64,000 nt of DNA. It comes from Thiocapsa sp. Lineage in GTDB: Bacteria; Pseudomonadota; Gammaproteobacteria; Chromatiales; Chromatiaceae. The notes beneath the pieces were generated by a model. It was not told where the DNA came from. It ran no database searches and saw only the letters and a list, made by a program, of their open reading frames with translations. Below are positions 9,216-19,435 of the stretch, piece by piece (position 1 is the first letter of the stretch; every line of letters begins with the position of its first letter). The stretch is from the NCBI RefSeq assembly GCF_022340925.1, contig NZ_JAJDNA010000100.1:1-64000 (forward strand), given 5' to 3'. A program made the position numbers and the translations under genes.

Positions 9216-10775
9216 TCAGTGTCTGAAATGACGCATGCCCGTGACAACCATGGCCATGCGGTGCTCGTTGGCCGCGGCGATGACCTCTTCGTCACGGAGG
9301 GAGCCGCCGGGCTGGATGACGGCAGTGATGCCGGCCTCGGCGGCCTGATCGATGCCGTCGCGGAAAGGGAAGAAGGCGTCCGAGGCCATGACGGCGCCGG
9401 CCAACTTGAGACCGGACTGCTCGGCCTTGATGGCTGCGATTCGGGCCGAGTTGATCCGGCTCATCTGGCCGGCTCCCACACCAATGGTCATGCCGTTGCG
9501 TCCGTAAACGATGGCGTTGGATTTGACGAACTTGGCCACCCGCCAGGCGAAGAGGAGGTCGTCCAGCTCCTGCTGACTCGGCTCGCGCTCGCTGACGGTG
9601 CGCAGGGACTCGATCAGCCGGAGGTCCGCATCCTGTACCAGGAGCCCCCCGTTGACCCGTTTGAAGTCGAGACGATGCACCAGCTCGCTGTCCCAGGCGC
9701 CGCATTCGAGCAGACGGATGTTCTTCTTGGCCGCGACGGCTTCGCCCGCCCCGGGGCTCACGTGAGGCGCAATGATCACCTCGACGAACTGACGCTCGAC
9801 GACGGCCCTGGCCGTCTCGCCGTCCAGCTCCTGATTGAAGGCGATGATCCCGCCGAAGGCGGATTCGGGGTCGGTGCTGTAGGCGCGCTCGTAGGCCTCG
9901 AGCAGGCTCGAGCCGAGGGCGACGCCGCAGGGGTTGGCGTGCTTCACGATCACACACGCCGGCGCTTCCGCGAATTGCTTGATGCATTCCAACGCGGCAT
10001 CGGTGTCGGCGATGTTGTTGTAGGACAGGTCCTTGCCCTGCAGCTGGCGGGCGGTGGCGACGCTCTTCTCCGAGAGGCTGTGCTCCACGTAGAAGGCGGC
10101 GTTCTGGTGCGGGTTCTCGCCGTACCGCATGGACTGCTTGCGGCTGAGCTGCAGGCTCAGTGTTCGCGGGAAGGCCCCGGGCAGATCGACCGCGAGACGC
10201 GCACCCAGATGGTTGGCGATGGCCCCATCATAGCGCGCGGTATGCTCAAAGGCCTTCACCGCGAGATCGAAACGCAGGGCATCGCTCACGCCCCCATGCT
10301 CGGCGATCTCGGCAGCGACCCTCAGGTAATCGGCCGCATCCACCACGACGGTGACGCTGACATGGTTCTTGGCTGCCGCGCGGAGCAGGGTCGGTCCGCC
10401 GATGTCGATATTCTCGATCGCCGTCGCCAGGTCGCAAGACGGGTCGGCGACTGTCTCCTCGAAAGGATAGAGGTTCACCACGACGAGGTCGATCGTCTTG
10501 ATCTCGTTTTCACGCATGACCCTGTCGTCGACCCCGCGCCGACCCAATATCCCGCCATGGATGCGTGGATGCAGCGTCTTGACCCGGCCCGCCATCATCT
10601 CCGGGAAGCCGGTGTAGTCCGAGACCTCGATCACGGCGATCTCATGCTCGGTCAGCATGCGGGCGGTCCCGCCGGTCGAGAGGATCTCGACCCCGCTGTC
10701 CGCGAGGCCGCGGGCGAACGCGATCAGGCCGGTCTTGTCGGAGACGCTGATCAGGGCGCGATGAATGGGTTCCAT
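9216..10775 (-). CDS. purH: Bifunctional AICAR formyltransferase/IMP cyclohydrolase
   Basis: Catalyses the last two steps of IMP synthesis. The 519 residues match the family. The N-terminal MGS-like cyclohydrolase domain (to about residue 190) has [19 protein letters not shown] and NLYPF. The C-terminal AICARFT domain has the signature KHANPCGVA and ends [24 protein letters not shown] and MRHFRH. The ATG at 10775 was chosen as the family start ([17 protein letters not shown]). The upstream neighbour on this strand is fis, 43 bp away; the downstream gene is the LpxA-like gene. Confidence 0.98.
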   Translation of the reverse strand: MEPIHRALISVSDKTGLIAFARGLADSGVEILSTGGTARMLTEHEIAVIEVSDYTGFPEMMAGRVKTLHPRIHGGILGRRGVDDRVMRENEIKTIDLVVVNLYPFEETVADPSCDLATAIENIDIGGPTLLRAAAKNHVSVTVVVDAADYLRVAAEIAEHGGVSDALRFDLAVKAFEHTARYDGAIANHLGARLAVDLPGAFPRTLSLQLSRKQSMRYGENPHQNAAFYVEHSLSEKSVATARQLQGKDLSYNNIADTDAALECIKQFAEAPACVIVKHANPCGVALGSSLLEAYERAYSTDPESAFGGIIAFNQELDGETARAVVERQFVEVIIAPHVSPGAGEAVAAKKNIRLLECGAWDSELVHRLDFKRVNGGLLVQDADLRLIESLRTVSEREPSQQELDDLLFAWRVAKFVKSNAIVYGRNGMTIGVGAGQMSRINSARIAAIKAEQSGLKLAGAVMASDAFFPFRDGIDQAAEAGITAVIQPGGSLRDEEVIAAANEHRMAMVVTGMRHFRH

Positions 10776-10818
10776 TTGGATCGATCCGGCTCGTCTGATC
10801 TGGGGGACTGGGTTCGGG

Positions 10819-11127
10819 TCAGCGGTCGCGCGCAATCCCATAGCCACGGAGACGTTTTCGCAGGGTCGCCCGCGTCAAGCCGAGCATTTTCGCGGCAAGG
10901 CTCAGGTTCCCGTTCGTGTGCTTCAGAACGGTCTCGAACAGCGGGCGCTCGACCTCTTCGATGACGAGCTCGTAGAGATTGCTCACCTGATGCCCCGCCA
11001 TGTTCTCGAGGTAGAAACCGAGTGCGTCCTGTACGCACTTGCTCAAGGGGTCGGTACGATCGGCCTCGACGACCTTCAGCTCGGTCGACTGCGACGGTTT
11101 TACGCTGTCCAATGCGGCTGTCTTCAT
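10819..11127 (-). CDS. fis: DNA-binding protein Fis
   Basis: Nucleoid-associated factor that bends DNA and stimulates rRNA promoters and recombination. The 102-residue protein has the C-terminal helix-turn-helix [20 protein letters not shown] (about residues 75-94). The central dimerisation helices [19 protein letters not shown] precede it. Its ATG overlaps the dusB stop by 4 nt (ATGA), preserving the dusB-fis operon common in gammaproteobacteria. Confidence 0.96.
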   Translation of the reverse strand: MKTAALDSVKPSQSTELKVVEADRTDPLSKCVQDALGFYLENMAGHQVSNLYELVIEEVERPLFETVLKHTNGNLSLAAKMLGLTRATLRKRLRGYGIARDR

Positions 11128-12134
11128 GCTGCTCGATTCTCCTTTTCGGGGCCTGGGTCGAAGAACGCGGCCACTTGAGACAACTGCTCGGCCACGGTTT
11201 CCGTCCGGTTGATCCTTTCTCTAAAAGCTGCCGCACCCGGCAAGTGCCCGCAGTACCAGGCGATGTGCTTCCGGGCAATGCGCAAGCCGTCTTGGGTGCC
11301 GTAAAACAGGTATAGCGCCTCGAGGTGCTCGCTCAGGAGCGCCTGGACCCATCGCCTCGGCGGCTGGACCGGGAGGGTCCCCGAAGCAAGATAGGCCGCG
11401 ACGTCGCGGAAGAGCCAGGGCCGACCCCGGGACGCGCGCCCGATCATAATAGCATCGGCGCCGGTGCAGTCCAGAACCTCTTTCGCCCTCTGGGGGCTTG
11501 CGATGTCGCCATTCGCAATGAGAGGAATCGGCACCCTCTCGCGAATCGAGCGCACTGTCTCGTGCTCCGCCGGCACAGCGTAGTTGCAGGCGCGCGTCCG
11601 GCCGTGCACGGCCAGCGCGGCGATCCCGCTCTCCCAGGCGATCTGAGCGATGCGCAGTGCGTTGCGGGTCTCCGGCGTCCACCCGGTGCGGATCTTCAGG
11701 GTGACTGGGACCTCGACGGCAGCCACGACGGATGCGAGGATTCGCCCGACCAGGACCTCGTCCCTCAGCAGCGCCGATCCAGCGGCCCGATGGCAGACTT
11801 TTTTGGCTGGGCAGCCCATGTTGATGTCGACGATGTGGGCCCCGCGCTCGACATGGACCCGGGCCGCCTCGGCCATTGCGATCGGATCCGTGCCGACGAT
11901 CTGTACCGAGACGGGCCCGCCCTCTCCGCGATAATCGAGACGCCGTATCGATTTCCGGGTGCCCCACAGCGCCGTGTTCGACGACACCATCTCCGCCACG
12001 GCAAGGCCCGCGCCCAGGCGCCGACACAGCGTGCGGAAGGGGCGATCACTGATCCCGGCCATCGGCGCGAGGATCAGATTGTTCTCGAACCGGTATGGGC
12101 CGATGGTGAAGTGGCATCTCTCTTGCGCAGTCAT
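11124..12134 (-). CDS. dusB: tRNA-dihydrouridine synthase DusB
   Basis: FMN enzyme reducing specific uridines in the tRNA D-loop. The 336-residue TIM-barrel protein has the N-terminal FMN motif LAPMAGISDRPFR, the catalytic cysteine in NMGCPAKKV, the phosphate/FMN segment ANGDIASP and GADAIMIGRASRGRPWLF. Its downstream partner is fis. The end of prmA overlaps its start by 4 nt, so prmA-dusB-fis are probably co-transcribed and translationally coupled. Confidence 0.96.
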   Translation of the reverse strand: MTAQERCHFTIGPYRFENNLILAPMAGISDRPFRTLCRRLGAGLAVAEMVSSNTALWGTRKSIRRLDYRGEGGPVSVQIVGTDPIAMAEAARVHVERGAHIVDINMGCPAKKVCHRAAGSALLRDEVLVGRILASVVAAVEVPVTLKIRTGWTPETRNALRIAQIAWESGIAALAVHGRTRACNYAVPAEHETVRSIRERVPIPLIANGDIASPQRAKEVLDCTGADAIMIGRASRGRPWLFRDVAAYLASGTLPVQPPRRWVQALLSEHLEALYLFYGTQDGLRIARKHIAWYCGHLPGAAAFRERINRTETVAEQLSQVAAFFDPGPEKENRAA

Positions 12135-12997
12135 CGTCGCAGCCCGCTGATGAGGGCCCAGTCCTCTCTCACCCGCGCGGGTGCGAGCAGGACCGCGCCG
12201 GCATAGGCGCGGCTGACCGCCTCCACCTGCCCCGCCAGCACCCCGGAGATCGCGAGCCCGCCCCCCGGGCGCAGGGCTCGCGTCAGCCGGGGCGCCAACT
12301 CGATCAGCGGTCCGGCCAGGATGTTCGCGACGGTGACATCGACGCTCAGGCCCGGGAGCTCGTCCGGGCGATAGATCGAGATCCGGTCGGCGACCGCGTT
12401 GGCAAGAGCGTTGTCGCGGGTCGCCTCCAGGGCCTGGGGATCATGGTCGACCGCGATCGCCGCCGCGGCGCCCAGTCGAAGCGCCGCGATGGCTAGAATC
12501 CCGGAGCCGCATCCGTAGTCGAGAACCGTCCTGCCGGCCAGCGGGACATGGTCGAGCCATTCCAGACAGAGAGCCGTGGTGGCATGCTGACCTGTCCCGA
12601 AGGCCAACCCCGGATCCAGCATGACCACGCGCGCGTCGCGGTCATCCGGGGCCTGACCGTGCGGGCAGACCCAGAGGCGGCGGCCGAAACGGGTGGGCTT
12701 GAAGGTATCGAGCCAGACCCGTTCCCAGGCCTGATCGGCGATCCGCTCGACCGACGGGTTCGTCCCGAGCTCGCGCGCCAGCGCGTCGACCAAGGCCTCG
12801 CCGCTTGCGTCCGCCGTGAACAGCGCGGAGACCCTGACCCGCGTCCACAGCGGCGTCTCGCCCGGACCCGGCTCGAGCTGCGGCTCGTCGCCGGCATCCG
12901 CGAGGGTAACCGACAGCGCGCCCGCCTCGTCGAGTCTCGAGGCGATCCGCTCGGCTTCGGGCCCGTGTGCCTCGATCGACAGCTGCAGCCAGGGCAT
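12131..12997 (-). CDS. prmA: Ribosomal protein L11 methyltransferase
   Basis: SAM-dependent methylation of ribosomal protein L11. The 288 residues include the N-terminal substrate-recognition domain and the PrmA signature LDPGLAFGTGQHATT. The SAM-binding motif VLDYGCGSGILAIAA and the VANILAGPL catalytic segment follow. It is the head of the overlapping prmA-dusB-fis series. No strong Shine-Dalgarno sequence is evident before the ATG. Confidence 0.96.
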   Translation of the reverse strand: MPWLQLSIEAHGPEAERIASRLDEAGALSVTLADAGDEPQLEPGPGETPLWTRVRVSALFTADASGEALVDALARELGTNPSVERIADQAWERVWLDTFKPTRFGRRLWVCPHGQAPDDRDARVVMLDPGLAFGTGQHATTALCLEWLDHVPLAGRTVLDYGCGSGILAIAALRLGAAAAIAVDHDPQALEATRDNALANAVADRISIYRPDELPGLSVDVTVANILAGPLIELAPRLTRALRPGGGLAISGVLAGQVEAVSRAYAGAVLLAPARVREDWALISGLRR

Positions 12998-13347
12998 CTA
13001 AACCGCGTCCGGCATGAGGTGCGATCTGTCCATCTGGGCTCGACCCTGCGTGAGTCCAAGGGCGCCCTGGCGGACGCGGATCAAGTCTGTCATTCGTAGC
13101 TCGATACCCGTCGCATCTGGGTTTTGCATTCAGCGAGTTGCGCTTGATCGTGGGCGAGAAGCAGGGCGCGACGAGGAGTGCCAGCGGGCTCTGTCGCGCG
13201 GAGTCGCAACGCGGCCATCGGGTGCGAGAGGCATGCATCGCGGCGGACAATCCATATCTGACGGGCATGAGCCGCGTCTTGCCACGGCATTCGCCTGACC
13301 CAAGGCTGAGCTCGCCTCAGCGAAATGCATGTCGTCCAGAAGGCGGC
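12998..13347. other. 350-bp intergenic stretch without recognised feature
   Basis: It separates accC from prmA, all on the minus strand. No convincing coding frame is present. A 6-bp stem-loop (GCTGAG, 5-nt loop, CTCAGC) occurs near 13304-13320 without a T run. It may hold the prmA-dusB-fis promoter, but I see no clear -35/-10 pair. Confidence 0.4.
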
Positions 13348-14694
13348 TCAGCTCTGCATGCCGAGCTTCTTCTCCAGATAGTGGATGTTGGCGCCGCCGG
13401 CCAGGAAGGCGCCGTCGCTCAGGATCGAGCGCTGCAGCTTGATATTGGTGTTGATGCCGTCGATCACGGTCTCACGCAGGGCGTTGCACATCCGGGCGAT
13501 CGCGGCATCCCGGTCTTCGCCGTGGGTGATGAGCTTGCCGATCATGGAGTCATAGTATCGCGGTACCGTGTAGCCGGAATAGATATGGGTCTCGAGTCGG
13601 ACGCCGGGACCACCGGGGGCATGAAACTCTGTGATCTTCCCTGGGCTGGGCATGAAGGTCTCGGAGTCCTCGGCATTGATGCGGCACTCGACCGCGTGCC
13701 CGCGGATCTGGACGTCGTCCTGGCAGTAGCGTAACGGCTCGCCGGCAGCGATCAGGATCTGCTCCTTGACGATATCGATGCCCGTGATCATCTCCGTGAC
13801 CGGATGCTCGACCTGCACGCGCGTGTTCATCTCGATGAAATAGAAGCAGCCGTCCTCGTAAAGGAACTCGAATGTGCCGGCACCCCGATAACCGATGGTC
13901 CGACAGGCCTCAGCGCAGCGCTCGCCGATCTCGCGCCTTTGTGCCTCGGTGATGCCGGGGGCCGGGGCCTCTTCCAAGACCTTTTGGTGACGGCGCTGCA
14001 TGGAGCAGTCGCGCTCGCCGAGATGGATCGCATTGCCCAACTGGTCGGCGAGCACCTGGAACTCGATATGCCGCGGGTTCTCCAGATACTTCTCCATGTA
14101 GACCATGTCGTTGCTGAAGGCTGCGGCAGCCTCGGCCTTGGTCAGTGAGATGGCATTCAATAAGGTCGCTTCGGAATGGACGACCCGCATCCCACGTCCG
14201 CCGCCGCCGCCGGATGCCTTGATGATGACCGGGTAGCCGATCTCGCGCGCGATTGCCAGGGTGCGCTTCTTGTTGTCGTCGAGAGGGCCATCGGAGCCGG
14301 GCACGCAGGGGACGCCCGCCGTCCTCATCGCCGTGATGGCGGAGACCTTGTCGCCCATGAGGCGGATCGTCTCGGGTCTGGGCCCGATGAAGATGAAGCC
14401 CGAATGCTCGACGCGCTCGGCGAAGTCGGCATTCTCCGAGAGGAAACCGTAGCCGGGATGGACGGCCACGGTGTCCGTCACCTCGGCGGCGCTGATGATG
14501 GCCGGTACGTTGAGATAGCTGTGCAGCGAGGACGCCGGACCGATACAGACCGACTCGTCGGCGAGGAGGACATGCTTGAGGTCGCGATCCGCCTCGGAGT
14601 GCACCGCGACCGTCTTGATGCCGAGCTCGCGACAGGCGCGCAGAATCCGCAGCGCGATCTCGCCCCGGTTGGCGATCAGGACCTTCTCGATCAT
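13348..14694 (-). CDS. accC: Biotin carboxylase subunit of acetyl-CoA carboxylase
   Basis: ATP-dependent carboxylation of biotin on AccB, the first half of malonyl-CoA synthesis. The 448 residues are one fewer than E. coli AccC. Visible motifs are [10 protein letters not shown], the ATP-grasp glycine loop [27 protein letters not shown], and the active-site [14 protein letters not shown]. The start [11 protein letters not shown] was chosen by family alignment. In-frame ATG and TTG codons upstream (to 14724) cannot be excluded, since no strong Shine-Dalgarno sequence precedes any of them. It follows accB by 84 bp in an aroQ-accB-accC operon. Confidence 0.97.
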   Translation of the reverse strand: MIEKVLIANRGEIALRILRACRELGIKTVAVHSEADRDLKHVLLADESVCIGPASSLHSYLNVPAIISAAEVTDTVAVHPGYGFLSENADFAERVEHSGFIFIGPRPETIRLMGDKVSAITAMRTAGVPCVPGSDGPLDDNKKRTLAIAREIGYPVIIKASGGGGGRGMRVVHSEATLLNAISLTKAEAAAAFSNDMVYMEKYLENPRHIEFQVLADQLGNAIHLGERDCSMQRRHQKVLEEAPAPGITEAQRREIGERCAEACRTIGYRGAGTFEFLYEDGCFYFIEMNTRVQVEHPVTEMITGIDIVKEQILIAAGEPLRYCQDDVQIRGHAVECRINAEDSETFMPSPGKITEFHAPGGPGVRLETHIYSGYTVPRYYDSMIGKLITHGEDRDAAIARMCNALRETVIDGINTNIKLQRSILSDGAFLAGGANIHYLEKKLGMQS

Positions 14695-14778
14695 TGCAGC
14701 CATGGCGGAGGTGTCTTTGTTCAAGGAGGCCGGCGCGACTGGCGGCGCGGCCCGCTGGTTGGGCGGAGCGGTCCGCCT

Positions 14779-15234
14779 TTATTCGATCACGAACAGCGGC
14801 TGATTGTATTCAACCGGTTGGCCGTTCTCGACGAGGATCCGTCTCACCGTTCCACCCTGCTCGCATTCGATCTGGTTGAGGATCTTCATCGCCTCGATGA
14901 TGCAGAGGGTCTCGCCGGCCTGGACTGTCTGCCCCTCCTCCACGAACGGCTTGGAACCCGGCGAAGGGGCTCGATAGAAGGTCCCAACCATGGGCGAGCG
15001 GACGATCTCCCCGTCCATGGCTTCGAGCTCCTCATCCTCGTCAACGGCGCCCGCCGTCGCTGGGCCCGCGACCGGAGCCGCGGCCATGGGTCCCGCCTGA
15101 GGCATGTACAGCGGCATCGTCGCGCTGCCTTGCCGGCTGATGCGAACCGACTCCTCTCCCTCGTGGATCTCGATCTCGGCGACGTCGGATTGCTCCAACA
15201 GCTCGATCAGCTTTTTGACCTTGCGGATGTCCAT
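14779..15234 (-). CDS. accB: Biotin carboxyl carrier protein of acetyl-CoA carboxylase
   Basis: Carries biotin between AccC and the carboxyltransferase. The 151-residue protein has an N-terminal helix, an Ala/Pro/Gly-rich linker (about residues 40-70) and a C-terminal biotinyl domain. The biotinylated Lys is at about residue 117 in the motif EAMKI. Its ATG lies only 2 bp after the aroQ stop, showing tight coupling. The aroQ-accB-accC order is the conserved gammaproteobacterial arrangement. Confidence 0.97.
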   Translation of the reverse strand: MDIRKVKKLIELLEQSDVAEIEIHEGEESVRISRQGSATMPLYMPQAGPMAAAPVAGPATAGAVDEDEELEAMDGEIVRSPMVGTFYRAPSPGSKPFVEEGQTVQAGETLCIIEAMKILNQIECEQGGTVRRILVENGQPVEYNQPLFVIE

Positions 15235-15236
15235 AC

Positions 15237-15698
15237 TCAATGGCTCTCGTTCGGTTGGTCTTGCGCCAGGCGGCCAAGCGCGGCGCGCAATGCGAGCCTA
15301 TATCCCTCGGCGCCGAGCCCGCTGATCACGCCGACGGCGATGTCGGAGAAGTAGGAGTGCGCACGGAATGGCTCGCGGGCGTGGACGTTGGACAGATGGA
15401 CCTCGATAAAGGGGATCCCGACCGCGAGCAGGGCGTCGCGAAGCGCGACGCTGGTATGCGTGAAGGCGGCGGGGTTCAAGATGATGAAGCGGACCTGCTC
15501 GCTCGTGGCCCGCTGGACGGCATCGACCAGCACATGCTCGGCGTTAGTCTGAAGGAACTCCAGCGTCAACCCGGCCGCCCGTGCCATCTCCTCCAGGCTT
15601 TGGCGGATATCCGCTAGGGTTGCACGACCGTAGTGTGCCGGCTCCCGGGTACCGAGAAGATTGAGATTGGGTCCGTTCAGAACCAGGATCGCGGCCAT
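15237..15698 (-). CDS. aroQ: Type II 3-dehydroquinate dehydratase
   Basis: Dehydrates 3-dehydroquinate in the shikimate pathway. The 153-residue protein shows the type II signatures: [16 protein letters not shown] at the N-terminus (with the catalytic Tyr in HYG shortly after), [18 protein letters not shown] in the middle, and [19 protein letters not shown] near residue 100. It is the first gene of the aroQ-accB-accC operon. The 107 bp upstream are AT-richer than average and probably contain the promoter. Confidence 0.97.
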   Translation of the reverse strand: MAAILVLNGPNLNLLGTREPAHYGRATLADIRQSLEEMARAAGLTLEFLQTNAEHVLVDAVQRATSEQVRFIILNPAAFTHTSVALRDALLAVGIPFIEVHLSNVHAREPFRAHSYFSDIAVGVISGLGAEGYRLALRAALGRLAQDQPNESH

Positions 15699-15805
15699 CC
15701 GGTCAACTCGCTCTATGTCGATCGGCCACCAGAGTAGCCGCCGATCCGATTGGGAATAGCGGAAAATCGCGCCGAATTGTGCGGATTTTACGCGATCATG
15801 TCCAG

Positions 15806-16387
15806 CTAAGAGGCTTCCTCCGACGGCGCTCCGTGCCCCGCTGCGTTGATCAGTCCGCCGAGCTGCCGCTCGAGCTCTGCGGCCGTGATCTCTCCGGTGC
15901 GACTGAAGACACGCCGCCCGCGGCGATCGAAGATCACCGTGAAGGGGAGCCCCTCCACCCGGTTACCGAGTCGCCTCGAGAGGGCCACCGCCTCGGGGTT
16001 GGCGATCAGGATGGGGTAGTTGACCGGGTATCTGGCGACGAACTCAGCCACGTCCTCGAGGCGGTCCACGGCGATTCCGACAACCTGCACACCGGCCTTG
16101 CCGAGCGTCTCCTGCGCGTGAATGAACAACGGCATCTCGCGCACGCAGGGTGGGCACCAGCTTGCCCAGTAATGGATGACCAGGATCTTGCCGGACCAAG
16201 CGCCGCTCTGGACCTCGTGTCCTTCGGTGTCGGTCAGCCGAAAGTCGGGCAGAGTCTGGAGTTGGGCGGCGCCTGACAACTCCGCATTTGGCAGGGGCTC
16301 GCTCAACCAGCGTTGGCCCAGCACCGCGATTCCGACGCTGATGCCGCCGGCGAGCACCGCCACGGCTCCGACCTTGAGCGGGCTCAT
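15806..16387 (-). CDS. Membrane-anchored TlpA-like thioredoxin
   Basis: Periplasmic thiol-disulfide protein of 193 residues. An N-terminal signal anchor (about residues 4-25) is followed by an AhpC/TSA-redoxin fold. The CxxC active site is in [15 protein letters not shown] (about residue 80), and the cis-Pro segment is [11 protein letters not shown]. Its start overlaps the dsbD stop by 4 nt (ATGA), so the two are translationally coupled. It most likely receives electrons from DsbD and acts as a reductase, for example in cytochrome c maturation. The exact substrate cannot be told from sequence. Confidence 0.88.
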   Translation of the reverse strand: MSPLKVGAVAVLAGGISVGIAVLGQRWLSEPLPNAELSGAAQLQTLPDFRLTDTEGHEVQSGAWSGKILVIHYWASWCPPCVREMPLFIHAQETLGKAGVQVVGIAVDRLEDVAEFVARYPVNYPILIANPEAVALSRRLGNRVEGLPFTVIFDRRGRRVFSRTGEITAAELERQLGGLINAAGHGAPSEEAS

Positions 16388-18792
16388 GGCGCGGCCCTGC
16401 GCAGATGCTCGACGAAGGCATCCGCGGACTTGAAGCCAACCATGCGGTAGCCCTTGAGCTCGCTCCCTGAGGTGTCGAAGAAGAGGATGGCCGGTGGCCC
16501 GGGGATGCCGAAGCGACCCTGCATCAGGGCCCGATCCTCGGCGTCGCTGGCGGTCACGTCCGCTTGCAACAGCACGAAGCGGCTCATCTCGGAGATCACC
16601 GCCGGATCGCTGAAGGTGTAGCGCTCCAGCTCCTTGCAGGTGACACACCAGTCGGCATAGAAGTCGAGCATGACCGGCTTGCCGATCTCGCCCGCCTTCG
16701 CGATCTCCCGATCGAGATCCTCGACCGTCTTGATGCGTGCGAACGTCGCCTCCGCCGCGACCCCGCCCCCGCCGCCGACGGCGAGTCCGCGCAGCGGCTG
16801 GACCGTGTCCTTGCCCCCTGCCGCGGCCCCGAGCAGCATCAAGGCGCCATAGATGAGCAGGAAGACCCCGAGGCCCTTCCAGAGCTTGCTCCAGCCACTG
16901 CTGTCGGGCGGCAGTTGGGTCAGCGCACCCATGTAGACTGCCGAGCTGATCAGGAGCAGACCCCACAAGACCATGGCGACCGCCGGCGGCAGGATGCGCT
17001 CGAGCATGAAGATGGCGACTGCGAGCAGGGCGACGCCGAAGACGGCCTTGACCGCGTCCATCCAAGCTCCAGCGCGCGGCAGCAGCTTGCCCGCCGAGGT
17101 GCCGATCACGATCAGGGGTGCGCCCATCCCCATGCTGAGCGCGAACAGCGCGATGCCGCCTAGGACGGCGTCGCCGGTCTGACTGATGTAGATGAGTGCC
17201 CCGAACAGAGGCGGCGCAACGCAAGGGCCCACGATGAGTGCAGAGAGCAGACCCATGATGGCCACGCCGATCAAGGTACCGCCCTCCTGTTTGTTGCTGA
17301 TCTCGGCGAGCTTGGACTGGAGGCGCGATGGCAGCTGCAGGTCGTAGAAACCGAACATGGACAACGCGAGCAGCACGAAGACCATTGCAAAGGCGCTGAG
17401 GATCCAGGGGTTCTGGAAGGCCGCCTGCAGGTTGGCGCCGAACAGGCCTGCCAAGACCCCGATCACCGTGTAGGTCAAGGCCATAGCCAGGACGTAGGCG
17501 ACCGAGAGCATGAAGGCCTTGCGTGTCGTGATGCCGGGTCCCTGTCCGGCGATGATACCGGAGAGGATTGGGATCATGGGGAAGACGCAGGGGGTGAGGG
17601 CGAGCAGCAGGCCGAAGCCGAAGAAGGCCGCGATCACCACCCAGATTCCGCTAGTCGCGAGGACCGAGGCGATCCGGTCCTGCTCCGAGACGGGTTCATC
17701 GGCGCCGCTCCGGGCGGTTGGGGGGGCTGACCGGACGGCCGCGGCGCCGGCCGTCGGGAGGGCCGTTGTCACCGTTGTCTCGGGCAGGGTCAGCTTGACC
17801 CGCCGCGTCTGCGGGGGATAACAGATTCCGATCTCCGCGCAGCCTTGATACTTCGCGACGAGGGTGATCTCGGTTGGCTCACCGGATCCGCGTAGCAGCG
17901 GCACGGTCAAGTCGACGCGATCATGGTAGACCTCGACATCGCCGACGCTGCCGTCCGGGAGGATCGAATCTTTCTTGATGTCGCCCGCAGGGCGCTTGAA
18001 ATCGCCGATTGCGGCCGTTGGGGCGTTCTCCAGTGCTATCTCGAGCAGGTGGCCGTAGAGGTAGGTCTCGGGAGCGATGTCCCAGGTCAACTGGAGCTCG
18101 TCGGGGCCGGCGACCTCGGCAGCGAAGCGGAACGCCTCCTCGGCGGGCAGGATGTCGTCATCCGTGCCGAGGCCCAACGTTTGGCCGAATCCCGCCAAGC
18201 CGTTGAGGGATTGCTCGCCTTCAATCGCCGACCCGCCGGGGTCCGCCGCCGCGGCGGGCTGAGCGGACTCGTCTGACGCCGTGGATACCTCCGTCAGGGC
18301 GGGCAGCTCGAGCAAGATCCGCTGCCGATGCGGGGGATAGCACAGGCCCGCGTCGGCGCAGCCTTGCGAGGTGGCTTCCAGGGTCAGGATGTTCTCGGCC
18401 CCGGTCGAACGGGCGACCGGCACGCGAATCTCGACGCTGTCACGATAGATCTGCACCTTGCCGAAGAACTCGTCCTCCTTCGTCTCCGCCGCCGGCAGGC
18501 TCGGGGCGCCGGTCGACATACCCGCTGTGTCCGTCTCGAAGCCGAACTTGCTCTGGTACATGTAATAGCCATCGGCAATCTCCCAGCGCACTCGGACCCT
18601 GTCGGGTCCGTCGGCCGCGCCGGAGATCCGGAAGGCCTGATCAGGCAAGAGGAATTCATCCTCGGCCATGGCAGGAGCCGATAGGCCGCCGGCGAGAAGC
18701 CAGGTCAGGGCCAAGACACCGAACGGGCGGGGTGCGCCGGTCGACCAGGGCCGGCTTCGGCGACGCTTGTTCTGGTCGGCACCCACGTGCAT
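16384..18792 (-). CDS. dsbD: Thiol:disulfide interchange protein DsbD with duplicated N-terminal domain
   Basis: Moves electrons from cytoplasmic thioredoxin to periplasmic thiol proteins. A signal peptide (hydrophobic core ALTWLLAGGL, cleavage after APAMA) is followed by two DsbD-alpha domains. Each has the Cys pair: QGCADAGLCYPP and QGCAEIGICYPP. Eight predicted membrane spans follow, with the redox cysteines in LTPCVFPMIP and VGPCVAPP. The C-terminal thioredoxin domain has DFYADWCVTCKE. At about 802 residues it is far longer than E. coli DsbD (565), because of the extra alpha domain. The start is uncertain: 18792 leaves a 44-bp gap to cutA; an ATG at 18858 would overlap cutA. Confidence 0.93.
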   Translation of the reverse strand: MHVGADQNKRRRSRPWSTGAPRPFGVLALTWLLAGGLSAPAMAEDEFLLPDQAFRISGAADGPDRVRVRWEIADGYYMYQSKFGFETDTAGMSTGAPSLPAAETKEDEFFGKVQIYRDSVEIRVPVARSTGAENILTLEATSQGCADAGLCYPPHRQRILLELPALTEVSTASDESAQPAAAADPGGSAIEGEQSLNGLAGFGQTLGLGTDDDILPAEEAFRFAAEVAGPDELQLTWDIAPETYLYGHLLEIALENAPTAAIGDFKRPAGDIKKDSILPDGSVGDVEVYHDRVDLTVPLLRGSGEPTEITLVAKYQGCAEIGICYPPQTRRVKLTLPETTVTTALPTAGAAAVRSAPPTARSGADEPVSEQDRIASVLATSGIWVVIAAFFGFGLLLALTPCVFPMIPILSGIIAGQGPGITTRKAFMLSVAYVLAMALTYTVIGVLAGLFGANLQAAFQNPWILSAFAMVFVLLALSMFGFYDLQLPSRLQSKLAEISNKQEGGTLIGVAIMGLLSALIVGPCVAPPLFGALIYISQTGDAVLGGIALFALSMGMGAPLIVIGTSAGKLLPRAGAWMDAVKAVFGVALLAVAIFMLERILPPAVAMVLWGLLLISSAVYMGALTQLPPDSSGWSKLWKGLGVFLLIYGALMLLGAAAGGKDTVQPLRGLAVGGGGGVAAEATFARIKTVEDLDREIAKAGEIGKPVMLDFYADWCVTCKELERYTFSDPAVISEMSRFVLLQADVTASDAEDRALMQGRFGIPGPPAILFFDTSGSELKGYRMVGFKSADAFVEHLRRAAP

Positions 18793-18836
18793 GGTCGCGG
18801 GTCGCGGCGTCTCGACTGCGGGCCCGGCGGAGGAGC

Positions 18837-19166
18837 TTAGTCGTCGTTGTTGGTGCATGTCGTTACCCAGCTCAGATAGTCGGGGAGTCCCTCGGTGATC
18901 GGGACCGCGATGATCTCCGGCACCGCGTAGGGATGCAATTGGCGCAGTCGTCCGGTCAGTGCCGCGACGCGCTCGACCGTGGTCTTGATCAAGGCCAAGA
19001 CCTCGGGATCGCGCTGCATCCGACCTTCCCAGAGGTAGATCGAGGTGATGCCGGGCATCAGGTTGACGCAGGCGGCAAGTCTTTCCTGGATCAGGTGCTC
19101 CGCAATCCGGAGCGCGGTGTCCTGATCGGGGCAGGTGCACAGGATCAATCGGTGACTTGGCGTCAT
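18837..19166 (-). CDS. cutA: Divalent-cation tolerance protein CutA
   Basis: Small trimeric protein of the CutA1 family, linked to copper tolerance and to DsbD in E. coli. The 109 residues contain the family core CTCPDQDTALRIAEHLIQE, RLAACVNLMPGITSIYLWEG, and EVLALIKTT. The start at 19166 has AAGGA upstream and gives the usual length. An in-frame ATG at 19196 with GGAG would add ten residues. The cutA-dsbD order matches E. coli and many relatives. Confidence 0.93.
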   Translation of the reverse strand: MTPSHRLILCTCPDQDTALRIAEHLIQERLAACVNLMPGITSIYLWEGRMQRDPEVLALIKTTVERVAALTGRLRQLHPYAVPEIIAVPITEGLPDYLSWVTTCTNNDD

Positions 19167-19435
19167 GCTAACGGGTCCTTGATCGAATCGCGCCATGAGG
19201 ATCTCCGAATCGCCGGGGCTGAGCAATCCGCCGCAGCCGGGGCCATCGGGATGCGTCTCGGGCAGGGGCCGTCTCGGATGCGTCCGTCGCCAAACCGATC
19301 CGATCGAAGGCCAGACGGCATTTCATCGTGACCAGGGTTGCACTATCCTGCATCCGATGCGGGTTCTTCTACCACCGTGCTCATCGGTCATATCGGCGTC
19401 AGCCGACCGACCGAACGACTCCTGGGACCATCGTC

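Noticed and set aside
13130-13340. Possible repeat shared with the spacer at 9110-9230
   Set aside because: Both contain short similar words around GCTGAG and CGCCTCAG, but no extended alignment could be made.
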